Assembly: GCA_963737575.1 (NCBI GenBank) | Contig: CAVTTJ010000009.1 | Span: 496,001-560,000, forward strand | From: VRUE01 sp963737575 | GTDB taxonomy: Bacteria > Actinomycetota > Thermoleophilia > Solirubrobacterales > 70-9 | DNA: 64,000 nucleotides | Reading direction: 5' to 3' | Shown: one piece after another, positions 37,186 to 45,225 of the stretch | How positions within the stretch are numbered: position 1 is the first letter of the stretch | How the letters are laid out: every line of letters begins with the position of its first letter | Notes under the pieces: model-generated | Databases searched by the model: none | Seen by the model: only the letters and a program-made list of their open reading frames with translations | Told to the model about the DNA's origin: nothing | Translations under genes and position numbers: made by a program

Positions 37186-38327
37186 GGCGCCGTCCCCGTC
37201 GTTTCCGTGCCGTAGCGGCCGAGGATCGGCCAGACGTCGATCACACTCTCGTCTTCGGTCACGTAGTAGCAGTCGTAGAAATTGACGGTGGTCGGTGAGT
37301 ACCCGGGCATCAGTTTGAGCGTGTCGCCGACCGCCATCGCCGAGGCGTCCTCGAGCTCAATCGCGACGTGCTCCTCGTGGATGAAGTACTCGCCATGTTC
37401 GAACCGGATCGCCCCGGCAACCCCGACCAGCTCGGGCGGGGTGCGGTCGATCCCGATCGACTTGCGCCCGCAGTCGAGCACTGCCATTGCGCCGCTCTTC
37501 GACGTGATCGTCGCCAGAACCGTGAGCGCGGGGTCGAAGCCGGGCACGAGATTGCGGTGGAAGGCGTCGGAGAAGATGTAGGAGCCGGCGTGGATCTCGG
37601 TGATCCGCGGATTGGCCCCGGTGATGTCCCAGGTGCCGAGCCCGCCGGCGGCGACGATCTCTGTCGGCAGCCCGCGGGCGAGGAACTCGTCGGCGAGCCC
37701 GATCAGCATCGCGTTCGCCGCCTGCGCCTTGCGGACCCGTTCAGCGCGGTCGGGCTCGAGCATGCAGTGGCCCTCGTAGCCGAACGGACCACGCAGCCGC
37801 AGGCCCGGCAGGCGCTCGACCCGCTCGGCGAGCTCGACCGCCTCGGTCACGCTCCGGGCGCCGGCACGATGGAGCCCGACGTCGAGCTCGACCAGGATTC
37901 CGACCTCGCTCCCCGCCCTCGTCGCGGCGGCCGAGATACGTTCGATGTTGCCGCTGTCGTCGACGAGGGCGATGACGCTGCCGAGCGTCGCCAGCCGGGC
38001 CAGCTCGGCCTCCTTGCGCGGGCCGACCACCTGATTCGCAATCAGGATGTCGCCGATACCGGCCTCCAGCATCGCTGTCGCCTCCCACACCGTCGCCGTG
38101 GTCAGGCCGATCGCGCCGGCCTCAAGTTGCATCCGACCCAGGATCGGGCTCTTGTGGATCTTCGCGTGCGGTCGCAGGGCGGCGGGAACCGTCTCCATCC
38201 GGGTCCGCATCTCCTCGATGTTGGCCCGGACCTTCGGCAGGTCGAGTAACAGCGCCGGGGTCGGCACGTCGCGCAGCGGCGCGCCGATCAGCTGGCGGGG
38301 GTTGGTGAGGTCCGTGGTCGGCGCCAT
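37182..38327 (-). CDS. D-threonine aldolase / D-serine dehydratase-like PLP protein
   Basis: 381 residues, alanine-racemase N-terminal fold. TPALLLDLPKVRANIEEMRT and LRPHAKIHKSPILGRMQLEA (PLP Lys region; usually RPHxKTHK) are diagnostic of the DSD1 family. The normal C-terminal metal site has the form HxCPTVNL; here the equivalent segment reads PGYSPTTVNFYDCYYVTEDE, so the His and Cys ligands appear replaced by Tyr and Ser. It may therefore use another chemistry, for example racemisation or dehydration without zinc. Family reactions are on D-threonine, D-serine or 3-hydroxy-D-aspartate, which fits a cluster with a D-amino-acid dehydrogenase. It starts 8 bases after the DppF-like gene. Confidence 0.85.
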   Translation of the reverse strand: MAPTTDLTNPRQLIGAPLRDVPTPALLLDLPKVRANIEEMRTRMETVPAALRPHAKIHKSPILGRMQLEAGAIGLTTATVWEATAMLEAGIGDILIANQVVGPRKEAELARLATLGSVIALVDDSGNIERISAAATRAGSEVGILVELDVGLHRAGARSVTEAVELAERVERLPGLRLRGPFGYEGHCMLEPDRAERVRKAQAANAMLIGLADEFLARGLPTEIVAAGGLGTWDITGANPRITEIHAGSYIFSDAFHRNLVPGFDPALTVLATITSKSGAMAVLDCGRKSIGIDRTPPELVGVAGAIRFEHGEYFIHEEHVAIELEDASAMAVGDTLKLMPGYSPTTVNFYDCYYVTEDESVIDVWPILGRYGTETTGTAP

Positions 38328-38335
38328 CGTTCGCC

Positions 38336-39376
38336 TCAGTCGGCCTTCCCCCCGGCGGCCGCCGGGGCCTCCGCCAGGGCCTGTTTGGGGAGGATGTGAC
38401 AGGCGGAGAGATGCCCACCGCCGGCCGAGGGGATCTCGACCTCGGGCGGCTCGACCCGCGTGCAGATGTCCTCCGCAATCGGGCAGCGGGTGCGGAACCT
38501 ACAGCCGCTCGGGATCGAGTAGGCGGAGGGCGTCTCCGAGCGGACCGCGGGCTTGCGGGCCCGGCTGCCGTCGATCTGGGGGTGGGCCTCCAGCAGTGCC
38601 TGGGTATAGGGATGGCGGGGGTTGGAGAAGACCTCGGCGGTCAGCCCGGTCTCGACGATCCGGCCAAGGTAGATGATCGCCACCCGGTCCGCGAGGCGCG
38701 AGATCACCGCCAGCTGGTGGGCGATGAAGATCATCGTCAGCCCGAGGTCGCTGCGGATTTCCTCGAGCAGGGAAAGGAGCTGGGCCTGGATCGAGACGTC
38801 GAGGGCGCTGACCGCCTCGTCCGCGATCAGGAGTCTCGGTTTCACTGCCAGCGAGCGCGCGATCGCCACCCGCTGGCGCTGGCCACCGGAGAACTCGTGC
38901 GGATAGCGGCGGATTGCATCCTTTCCGATCCCGACCCTCTCCAAGAGCTCGGCGGCGTAGGCCTCTTCCTCTCCCTTCTCGATCAAACCGTGCACCCGGG
39001 CCGGCTCGGCGACCGCGGAGCCGATCCGAATCCGCGGGTTGAGCGAGGTGTAGGGGTCCTGGTAGACCATTTGCATGTCGCGCCGCAGCTTCCTCAACTG
39101 GGCGCCGGCGGCAGCCAGCACATCGGTGCCATCGAAGCTGACCGAGCCGAGGTCGGGCTCGTGGAGGCGGACGATGCAGCGCGCGAGGGTCGACTTGCCG
39201 CTACCGGACTCGCCGACGACGCCGAGCGTCTCCCCCGGCGCGACGACGATGTCGACGCCGTCGAGCGCGGTCAGGACCGCCGGCTCGCGCTTTCGCCACC
39301 TGTCGATCGGCGTGCGCTTGTCTGCGAACCGCTTTGTCAGGTCGGAGACGACGAGGAGCGGCTCAACGGGGCTCAT
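38336..39376 (-). CDS. Peptide/nickel-type ABC transporter ATP-binding protein (DppF/OppF-like)
   Basis: 346 residues. Walker A GESGSGKSTLARCIV, signature FSGGQRQRVAIARSLAV, Walker B PRLLIADEAVSALDVS (the usual EPVSALD has become EAVSALD), and the C-terminal oligopeptide-transporter extension with SGCRFRTRCPIAEDIC, whose cysteines are typical for this subfamily. It powers import through the permeases encoded upstream. The start at 39376 overlaps the previous ATPase by ATGA. Confidence 0.94.
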   Translation of the reverse strand: MSPVEPLLVVSDLTKRFADKRTPIDRWRKREPAVLTALDGVDIVVAPGETLGVVGESGSGKSTLARCIVRLHEPDLGSVSFDGTDVLAAAGAQLRKLRRDMQMVYQDPYTSLNPRIRIGSAVAEPARVHGLIEKGEEEAYAAELLERVGIGKDAIRRYPHEFSGGQRQRVAIARSLAVKPRLLIADEAVSALDVSIQAQLLSLLEEIRSDLGLTMIFIAHQLAVISRLADRVAIIYLGRIVETGLTAEVFSNPRHPYTQALLEAHPQIDGSRARKPAVRSETPSAYSIPSGCRFRTRCPIAEDICTRVEPPEVEIPSAGGGHLSACHILPKQALAEAPAAAGGKAD

Positions 39377-40359
39377 GCCGCGGCACCGACGAACGGACAG
39401 GCCGACCCGTGCTCACGGAGGCCCGCGTCGAGGGTCACCGGGATCGAGTCGCACTCGGGCCGACGGAACTCGCAGCGTGGCGAGAACGGGCAGCCCGGCG
39501 GCAGCTTGGCGAGGTTCGGGGGCTGGCCAGGGATCGGCGCCGGCGGCATCTTCTCCGAGACCTCGAGCGAGGGCATCGCCTCGATCAGCCCGCGGGTGTA
39601 AGGGTGGCGCGGGCTGCGCATCACCGCCTCATCGAGGCCGGCCTCCAGCATCCGGCCGGCGTACATCACGACGACCTCGTCGCATGTCTCGGAAATCACC
39701 CCGAGGTCGTGCGAGACGAGCACGATCGCCATCCCGTCCTCGGCCTGGAACTCGGTCAGCAGCGCGAGGATCTGCTCCTGGGTGGTCACATCGAGCGCTG
39801 TGGTCGGCTCGTCGGCCAGCAGCAATCGGGGACGGGTCGAAATCGCGATCGCGATCATCACCCGCTGGCGCATGCCGCCGCTGAGCTCGTGTGGATAGGA
39901 GGCCAGCCGCCGCTCGGGCGAGGGCACGCCGACCCGGTCGAGCAGCTCGATCGCTCGGGCACGCGCCTCCGGCTTGCCGAGCCCACCGCGCCGGCGGAGG
40001 GTCTCGGTGATCTGGTCGCCGACGGTGAAGACGGGATTCAGGCAGGCGGTCGGGTCCTGGAAGATCATCGAGATCTCGGTCCCGCGCAGGCTCGCGAGGC
40101 GGCTCTTGGAGGCGCCCATCAGGTCCTCGCCCATCCAGCGGATCTCCCCGGAGAGGACCTCGCCGGGGTACGGAACCAGGCCCAGCAGCGAGCGCAGGGT
40201 GACGCTCTTGCCGCAGCCCGACTCGCCGACGAGGCCGACCGTACGGCCGGCGGCGACCTGGAGGTTGATCCCGTCGGCCGCCAGCAGCAGGCCCTCGCCG
40301 GCAGGGAACCCGATCGTCAGGTCGCGGACGTCGAGAAGGTCTATGTCGCTCTCGCTCAT
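39373..40359 (-). CDS. Peptide/nickel-type ABC transporter ATP-binding protein (DppD/OppD-like)
   Basis: 328 residues from ATG 40359, which overlaps the stop of the permease gene (ATGA); a longer frame upstream encodes only Arg-rich filler and is rejected. Walker A GESGCGKSVTLRSLLG, signature LSGGMRQRVMIAIAI, Walker B PRLLLADEPTTALDVT, and a C-terminal Cys-rich extension (LPPGCPFSPRCEFRRPECDS). Partner of the DppF-like ATPase that follows. Confidence 0.95.
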   Translation of the reverse strand: MSESDIDLLDVRDLTIGFPAGEGLLLAADGINLQVAAGRTVGLVGESGCGKSVTLRSLLGLVPYPGEVLSGEIRWMGEDLMGASKSRLASLRGTEISMIFQDPTACLNPVFTVGDQITETLRRRGGLGKPEARARAIELLDRVGVPSPERRLASYPHELSGGMRQRVMIAIAISTRPRLLLADEPTTALDVTTQEQILALLTEFQAEDGMAIVLVSHDLGVISETCDEVVVMYAGRMLEAGLDEAVMRSPRHPYTRGLIEAMPSLEVSEKMPPAPIPGQPPNLAKLPPGCPFSPRCEFRRPECDSIPVTLDAGLREHGSACPFVGAAA

Positions 40360-41285
40360 CCCCCGCCTCCGCCGGTGAGGGTGAAGTCGCGCCCGAAGCG
40401 ATCGGCGATGCCGTCGCCGATCAGGCTGAAGCCGACGCCGACGAGGACGATGACAAGGCCCGGCAGGGTCGCCACCCACCAGGCGGTCAGGAGGACGTCG
40501 CGGCCTTCGGCGACCAGCGCTCCCCACTCCGGCGAGGGTGGCGTCGCCCCGAGGCCGAGGTAGGACAGCGATGAGAGCAGGAGGATGTTGAGGACGATGT
40601 CGGCCATCGAGAAGACGATGCTCGCCCGCAGCACGTTTGGCAAGGCATGGCGGAAGACGATCCGCGGCGTCGAGTAGCCGAGGGTCTGGGCGGCGAGGAT
40701 GTACTCGCGCTGACGCTCGACCAGCATCTCGCCCCGGGTCAGCCTCGCGTAGAGCGCCCAGCCGACGGCGAAGACACCGATGTATGCACCCTTGAGGCCG
40801 GGGCCGACGATCGTCACGATCGCCAAGATCAGGACGATGAAGGGGAAGGCGACGACCGTGTCGACGAGGCGGTTGACGAGGGTGTCGACCCAGCCGCCGC
40901 GGTATCCGGCGATCGCCCCGACAAGTGCCCCGAGCACGAACGGGACCAGTGTGGTGATGATCGCGAAGGTGAGGTCGATCCTGCCGCCGTAGACGACCCG
41001 GGTGAGGATGTCGCGGCCGAGCGTGTCGGTGCCGAAGGGGTGCTGCATCGAGGGCGATTCGAGCGCATGGGCCAGATCCTGTTGGTTCGGATCGGCGAAG
41101 CCGAGAAGCGGGCCCGCGAACGAGATGAAGGCGATCGCGGTGACGATCGCGATCCCGATCCAGAGGGTCACCGTCGCCCAGCGCCGCTCGCTCGCCGCCC
41201 GGCGACGTAGTCGGGCGGCGGCGACCTTGCCGAGCGGGCCGGGCAGCTTCCCCTCGAGGGCGTCGGCGGAGGCCTCCGCGCTCAC
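40356..41285 (-). CDS. ABC transporter permease (DppC-like)
   Basis: 309 residues with an N-terminal membrane anchor (VTLWIGIAIVTAIAFISFAG), the DppC-type HPFGTDTLGRDILTRVVYGG segment and the BPD_transp_1 cytoplasmic loop (EYILAAQTLGYSTPRIVFRH). About six membrane helices. It forms the translocation pore with the DppB-like protein encoded just upstream; the genes overlap by ATGA on both sides. Confidence 0.94.
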   Translation of the reverse strand: MSAEASADALEGKLPGPLGKVAAARLRRRAASERRWATVTLWIGIAIVTAIAFISFAGPLLGFADPNQQDLAHALESPSMQHPFGTDTLGRDILTRVVYGGRIDLTFAIITTLVPFVLGALVGAIAGYRGGWVDTLVNRLVDTVVAFPFIVLILAIVTIVGPGLKGAYIGVFAVGWALYARLTRGEMLVERQREYILAAQTLGYSTPRIVFRHALPNVLRASIVFSMADIVLNILLLSSLSYLGLGATPPSPEWGALVAEGRDVLLTAWWVATLPGLVIVLVGVGFSLIGDGIADRFGRDFTLTGGGGG

Positions 41286-42217
41286 TGGAGCCTCACCCGC
41301 GGGTCGAGCCAGGCATAGATCAGGTCGGTGAAGAGGTTGATCGCCACCACGGCGACGCCGAAGACCAGGGTCAGCGCCTGGACGGTCGGATAGTCGCGAC
41401 TGACGATCGCGGTGACAAGCGCACTCCCCAGCCCGGGCAGGGCGAAGACGTTTTCGATGATCACCAGCCCCGAGATCAGGAAGCCGATGTTGAGGCCGAG
41501 GACCGTTACGGTCGAAACCAGGGAATTGCGCAGCACGTGCTTGAAGATGATCCGCCGCTCGTTCAGCCCCCGCGCCCTGGCCGCCTCGACGTACTCGGTC
41601 CCGAGCGTCTCGATGATCCCGACCCGCAGCGTCCGCAGGAGGATCGGGGCGAGGTAGAGCCCTACCGTGATCGCCGGCAGGGTGAGGCTCTTCAGGTGGC
41701 CGGTGAACCCTTCACCGTAGCCGGACGTCGGGAAGATTCCGAGGTCGAGGCTGAAGAAGAGGATCAGGAGCAGCCCGAGCAGGAACGAGGGCATCGCGAA
41801 GGTCAGGGTCGAGAACAGCCGGATGCCGTGGTCGGCCGGCCGGTTGCGGCGCAGCGCCGAGACGACCGCGAGCGGAACCGCGATCACGATCGAGATCACG
41901 ACGGAGTAGAGGAGCAGATAGAAGCTGACGGGGATCCGCTCGGTGAGGATCGAGCCGACCCCGGTCTTCTGGTTGATCGATTCGCCAAATTCGAGGTGGA
42001 CGGCGCCGGTGATGAAGTCCAGGTACTGGCTCGGCAGCGAGCGGTCGAGCCCAAGCTGTTCGTTCAGTGTCGCAACCGATTTCGGGGTTGCCCGCGAACC
42101 GAGAATAATTCTCGCGGGATCACCCGGGACCAGGTGGATCAGGAGAAACGCCGCCAGGCTGATCCCGATCAGGACCGGGATCGCCTGGACTACGCGTCTC
42201 AGCAGGTATGCACCCAC
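41282..42217 (-). CDS. ABC transporter permease (DppB-like)
   Basis: 311 residues. N-terminal helix (YLLRRVVQAIPVLIGISLAA), the DppB-type HLVPGDPARIILGSRA segment and the EAA loop YVEAARARGLNERRIIFKHV. Six membrane helices are expected. It starts 3 bases after the stop of the binding-protein gene. Confidence 0.94.
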   Translation of the reverse strand: MGAYLLRRVVQAIPVLIGISLAAFLLIHLVPGDPARIILGSRATPKSVATLNEQLGLDRSLPSQYLDFITGAVHLEFGESINQKTGVGSILTERIPVSFYLLLYSVVISIVIAVPLAVVSALRRNRPADHGIRLFSTLTFAMPSFLLGLLLILFFSLDLGIFPTSGYGEGFTGHLKSLTLPAITVGLYLAPILLRTLRVGIIETLGTEYVEAARARGLNERRIIFKHVLRNSLVSTVTVLGLNIGFLISGLVIIENVFALPGLGSALVTAIVSRDYPTVQALTLVFGVAVVAINLFTDLIYAWLDPRVRLQ

Positions 42218-42220
42218 CGC

Positions 42221-43855
42221 CTACTGTTCCAGCCACACCTGCCGCAGCGGCCACCAGCCGATCGGGTAGGTCTGGAAGTCCTTCACTTCGTCGCGGACGG
42301 CTGTTACCGACTTGGTGAAGAACAGAGGCACCGCGGGGGCATCGTCAAGCGCGATCTTCTGGACTTCGGCGAAGTCCTGGGCGCGTTCTCCTTCGTTCAG
42401 GGTGCTCTTCGCGTCTTCGATCAGTTTGTTGACCTTCGGGTTGTTGTAGAAGGTCCCGAGCGCGTTGAGGCCGGCTTCGGGGTCGAGCGTGATCGCCGCG
42501 ATCTCGTCGTCGGACAGCGTGTCGCTGGAGAGCGTGCCGCCGGCGAAGGTCGTTGCCATCGCCCCCTTGCCTTCGAACCAGGCTGACTCGAGAGCGCCGA
42601 GTTCTTTCTGGACGATCGACATGTTGACCCCGATCTTTCCCCATTCCTGCTTGAGGATTTCCGCGGTCTGCTGCACCACCGGTTCCCCCGAGGGGATCTG
42701 GAGTTCGAGATCGAACCCTTTCGGGACGCTCGATTCGGCCATCAGTTCTTCGGCTTTTTCGAGATCGAACGGATAGGGCTGGATCGATTCATCCCAGTAC
42801 TTCAGCGGCGGGATGTTGCTGTTCGCGACTTCCGCGTTCCCGTAGAAGACCGACTTGAGGATCTCTTCCTTCGGGGTCGCGTAGTTCAGCGCCTGCCTGA
42901 CTTTCTTGTCGCCGAGCGGCGCTTTCGTCATGTTGAGGAATATCGAGGTCCAGCTCAGCGCCTTCGCCACTTCGACCGAGACACCTTCGGTGTTTTCGAG
43001 CGATTCCACCTGGTTGTACGGAATCTGGTCGGCGACCTGGGCTTCAGCTGAGCGAACTTTGAGGATGCGGGTGTTCGCGTCGGGGACGTATTCGAAGACG
43101 ACCCCGTCGAGATAGGGCTGGCCCTTGCGCCAGTAGAGCGGATTCCTTTCGAGCACGGTCTTCTGGCCGCGCTTGTATTCCTTGACTTTGAACGGGCCGG
43201 AACCCACCGGGTTCTCGGAGAACGCTTTGTCGCCGACTTCTTCGACCACCTTCTTCGGCTCGATCGCCGCCGCGAACATCGAGATGTTGTCGAGGAACGA
43301 CGCGTCGACGGTATTGAGGTGCACTTTGACTGTGTGGGGATCGACGACTTCGACGTCCTTGATCGATTCGCCGAGGGTCGAGTAGTTGACATTCAGCTTG
43401 GGATCGGCGAAGCGTTCGATCGAGAATTTGACGTCTTCCCCGGTCACCGGTTCGCCGTTCGAGAACTTCGCGTCGCGAAGGTGGAAGGTCCAGGTCAGCC
43501 CGTCCTTGGAGGAGTTCCACGAGGTCGCCAGGCCGGGTTCGACTTCGGTCCCTTCGCCGATCTCGACCAGCTGGTCGAAGATCTGCTGAATCACGAAGAT
43601 CGAGCCGTTGCTGGGCGCATTGATCGGGTTGAGGCCGACGTCGACGTCCTGGCTGCGGGCGAAGGTGAGGATGCCCCCTTTCACCGGTTCGCCGCCTTCG
43701 CTCGAGGATTCGCCCCCGCTTCCGCTGTTGCTGCTGCCGCAGGCGGCCAGGAACAAACCCAGGGCCAGCAACGCGGCCAGCGCCACCGCCCAGCGGCGGA
43801 TTCGTGGGGATGACGGTCCGGACGAGGAACTGCGGGAACCGGTTGAACTTCCCAT
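42221..43855 (-). CDS. ABC transporter substrate-binding lipoprotein (SBP family 5)
   Basis: 544 residues. Lipoprotein signal peptide with lipobox LFLAACGSS followed by a Ser/Gly/Glu linker. The body has the family-5 landmarks: DGLTWTFHLRDAKFSNGEPV (the typical TFxLRxxxxF), NPVGSGPFKVKEYKRGQ, a VRQALNYATPKEEIL-type segment, and a C-terminal PVVQQTAEILKQEWGKIGVN. This family binds peptides, opines or other solutes; the catabolic genes around it suggest an amino-acid-derived or sugar-acid-derived compound. It has its own promoter and an operator-like site in the 117-base gap upstream. Confidence 0.94.
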   Translation of the reverse strand: MGSSTGSRSSSSGPSSPRIRRWAVALAALLALGLFLAACGSSNSGSGGESSSEGGEPVKGGILTFARSQDVDVGLNPINAPSNGSIFVIQQIFDQLVEIGEGTEVEPGLATSWNSSKDGLTWTFHLRDAKFSNGEPVTGEDVKFSIERFADPKLNVNYSTLGESIKDVEVVDPHTVKVHLNTVDASFLDNISMFAAAIEPKKVVEEVGDKAFSENPVGSGPFKVKEYKRGQKTVLERNPLYWRKGQPYLDGVVFEYVPDANTRILKVRSAEAQVADQIPYNQVESLENTEGVSVEVAKALSWTSIFLNMTKAPLGDKKVRQALNYATPKEEILKSVFYGNAEVANSNIPPLKYWDESIQPYPFDLEKAEELMAESSVPKGFDLELQIPSGEPVVQQTAEILKQEWGKIGVNMSIVQKELGALESAWFEGKGAMATTFAGGTLSSDTLSDDEIAAITLDPEAGLNALGTFYNNPKVNKLIEDAKSTLNEGERAQDFAEVQKIALDDAPAVPLFFTKSVTAVRDEVKDFQTYPIGWWPLRQVWLEQ

Positions 43856-43907
43856 CGAGGCGTCCTTCTTTCTATCGCGAAACGTTGCGGGGTGCCTGAT
43901 TGTCAGG

Positions 43908-43918
43908 TGATCATACCA
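43908..43918. promoter_or_regulatory. GntR-type operator-like site overlapping the -10 box of the transporter promoter
   Basis: TGATCATACCA (minus strand TGGTATGATCA) fits TGGTNNNAYCA and covers the -10 hexamer TATGAT. A repressor bound here would block the promoter. Confidence 0.5.
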
Positions 43919-43937
43919 GGGGTAATCAGCTTTGCAA
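43910..43937 (-). promoter_or_regulatory. Promoter of the binding-protein/ABC-transporter genes
   Basis: Minus-strand TTGCAA (43937-43932) and TATGAT (43915-43910) are separated by 16 bases, 55 bases before the ATG at 43855. Flanking CTGATT/AATCAG arms form a wider imperfect dyad. Confidence 0.6.
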
Positions 43938-43972
43938 GCGGCTTTCAGAGCGGTCCAAGGGTCCTTTGTGCC

Positions 43973-44383
43973 CTATCTCCGGCTTCGGTCATCGGCAGTC
44001 ACCTCCACCCTCACACCGTGGCGGATCGGACCTGGGACAAAGGCCGAGGGGCGGCCGCGGCCGCTGCCGACGGTGACCTCGGGCGAGCCGGGGTCGGCCA
44101 GCGAGGCGGCTGCGCCGGGAACGTCGTCGACCGCGAAGGCGATGTGGTGCAGCCCCTCGCCGTGCTCGGCGAGGTGAGCCGCGATCGGGCTCTCGTCGTC
44201 GAGCGGCTCGACCAGCTGGATGAAGACGCCGCCGGCGTCGAGGTAGGTCAGGCGCACGTGCGGAGCCGGGATCGTCTCGGTGCTGACGACCTCGAGTCCG
44301 AGCCGGCCGCCGAAGTACTCGAGCGCGGCCTCGGTGTCGTGAACGGCGACGGCGACGTGGTCGAGGCGGCGCAGCGCGGTCAT
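43973..44383 (-). CDS. VOC protein, methylmalonyl-CoA-epimerase-like
   Basis: 136 residues from ATG 44383, overlapping the aldolase stop (ATGA). Two VOC modules: LRRLDHVAVAVHDTEAALEY and GEGLHHIAFAVDDVPGAAAS, with metal ligands expected at His in LDHVAVAV, Gln/Glu in VFIQLVEP and His in LHHIAFAV. The arrangement matches methylmalonyl-CoA epimerases, but in this cluster it may epimerise or isomerise another acid. It is the last gene of the block transcribed from 50.1 kb before the 117-base gap to the transporter genes. Confidence 0.85.
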   Translation of the reverse strand: MTALRRLDHVAVAVHDTEAALEYFGGRLGLEVVSTETIPAPHVRLTYLDAGGVFIQLVEPLDDESPIAAHLAEHGEGLHHIAFAVDDVPGAAASLADPGSPEVTVGSGRGRPSAFVPGPIRHGVRVEVTADDRSRR

Positions 44384-45225
44384 CGGACGACCGCCTTGAA
44401 CGACTCGATCTTGGCGAGGACCAGCTCGGCGACGGCGTCGCGCTGGGCGGTGTGCAGGGCCATCACCCGCTGCCCATCGCGGGCGCCATCGAGCTCGCGG
44501 GCGGTGACGTCCAGGTAGGCCCTGCGAAGCTCGGCATTGACGTTGACCTTGCGGATCCCGACGGAGACGGCACGGCAAATGTCGGAATCGGGCAAACCCG
44601 ATGCGCCGTGCAGCGAGAGCGGCACCGAGACCGTCGACTCGATCGCCTCGAGGCGCTCCCAGTCGAGCATCGGCTCCTCGCGGTAGGCACCGTGGACGTT
44701 TCCGATCGAGACGGCAAGGCAGTCGGCGTTGGTCATGGCGACGAATCGGACTGCCTCCTCGGGGTCGGTGAGTCCTCCGGCCTCCGACGCCCGGGCTACG
44801 TCCTCGTCGCCCTCGATGTGCCCGAGCTCGGCCTCGACCGCGCCGCCAAAGCCCTTCGCGCAGCTCGATGCAGCCCCCACGAGGGCGACGTTCTCCTCGA
44901 AGGGAAGCTTGGAGCCGTCGGCCATCACGACCCCGGCCCCGAGCTCGAAGGCCCGCTCGATCAATCCGAGGTCGGCGACGTGGTCCAGCTGCACGCAGGC
45001 GCGTGCCGGTGAGCTCTCGGCGGCGGCCCGCAGCGCCACCAGCAGCTGCTCGCCGGCGGGAGCGGCGAAGGCCTCACGGCTGATCAGAATCACGACACCC
45101 GCTTCCCGCCGCTCCGCGGCGGCAAGGACGCCGGAGGCGACCTCGAGGTCATAACAGGTGAAGGCGCCGAGCCCCGACCCCGCACGATCGGCCTCGGCCA
45201 AGAGCTCGGTGAACGGTGTCAGCAT
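44380..45225 (-). CDS. Class II fructose-bisphosphate-aldolase-family protein (FbaA/GatY/KbaY type)
   Basis: 281 residues. Zinc and substrate motifs in order: ACVQLDHVADLGLIERAFEL (LDH zinc His), VVMADGSKLPFEENVALVG, EAELGHIEGDEDV (Glu and His), LAVSIGNVHGAYREEPMLDW (zinc His), PLSLHGASGLPDSDICRAVS (zinc His) and VRKVNVNAE-like IRKVNVNAELRRAYLD. These enzymes cleave ketose bisphosphates or related phosphorylated compounds to dihydroxyacetone phosphate plus an aldehyde. Its ATG directly follows the TAG of the DUF1537 kinase gene, which suggests that the kinase product is its substrate. Confidence 0.92.
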   Translation of the reverse strand: MLTPFTELLAEADRAGSGLGAFTCYDLEVASGVLAAAERREAGVVILISREAFAAPAGEQLLVALRAAAESSPARACVQLDHVADLGLIERAFELGAGVVMADGSKLPFEENVALVGAASSCAKGFGGAVEAELGHIEGDEDVARASEAGGLTDPEEAVRFVAMTNADCLAVSIGNVHGAYREEPMLDWERLEAIESTVSVPLSLHGASGLPDSDICRAVSVGIRKVNVNAELRRAYLDVTARELDGARDGQRVMALHTAQRDAVAELVLAKIESFKAVVR

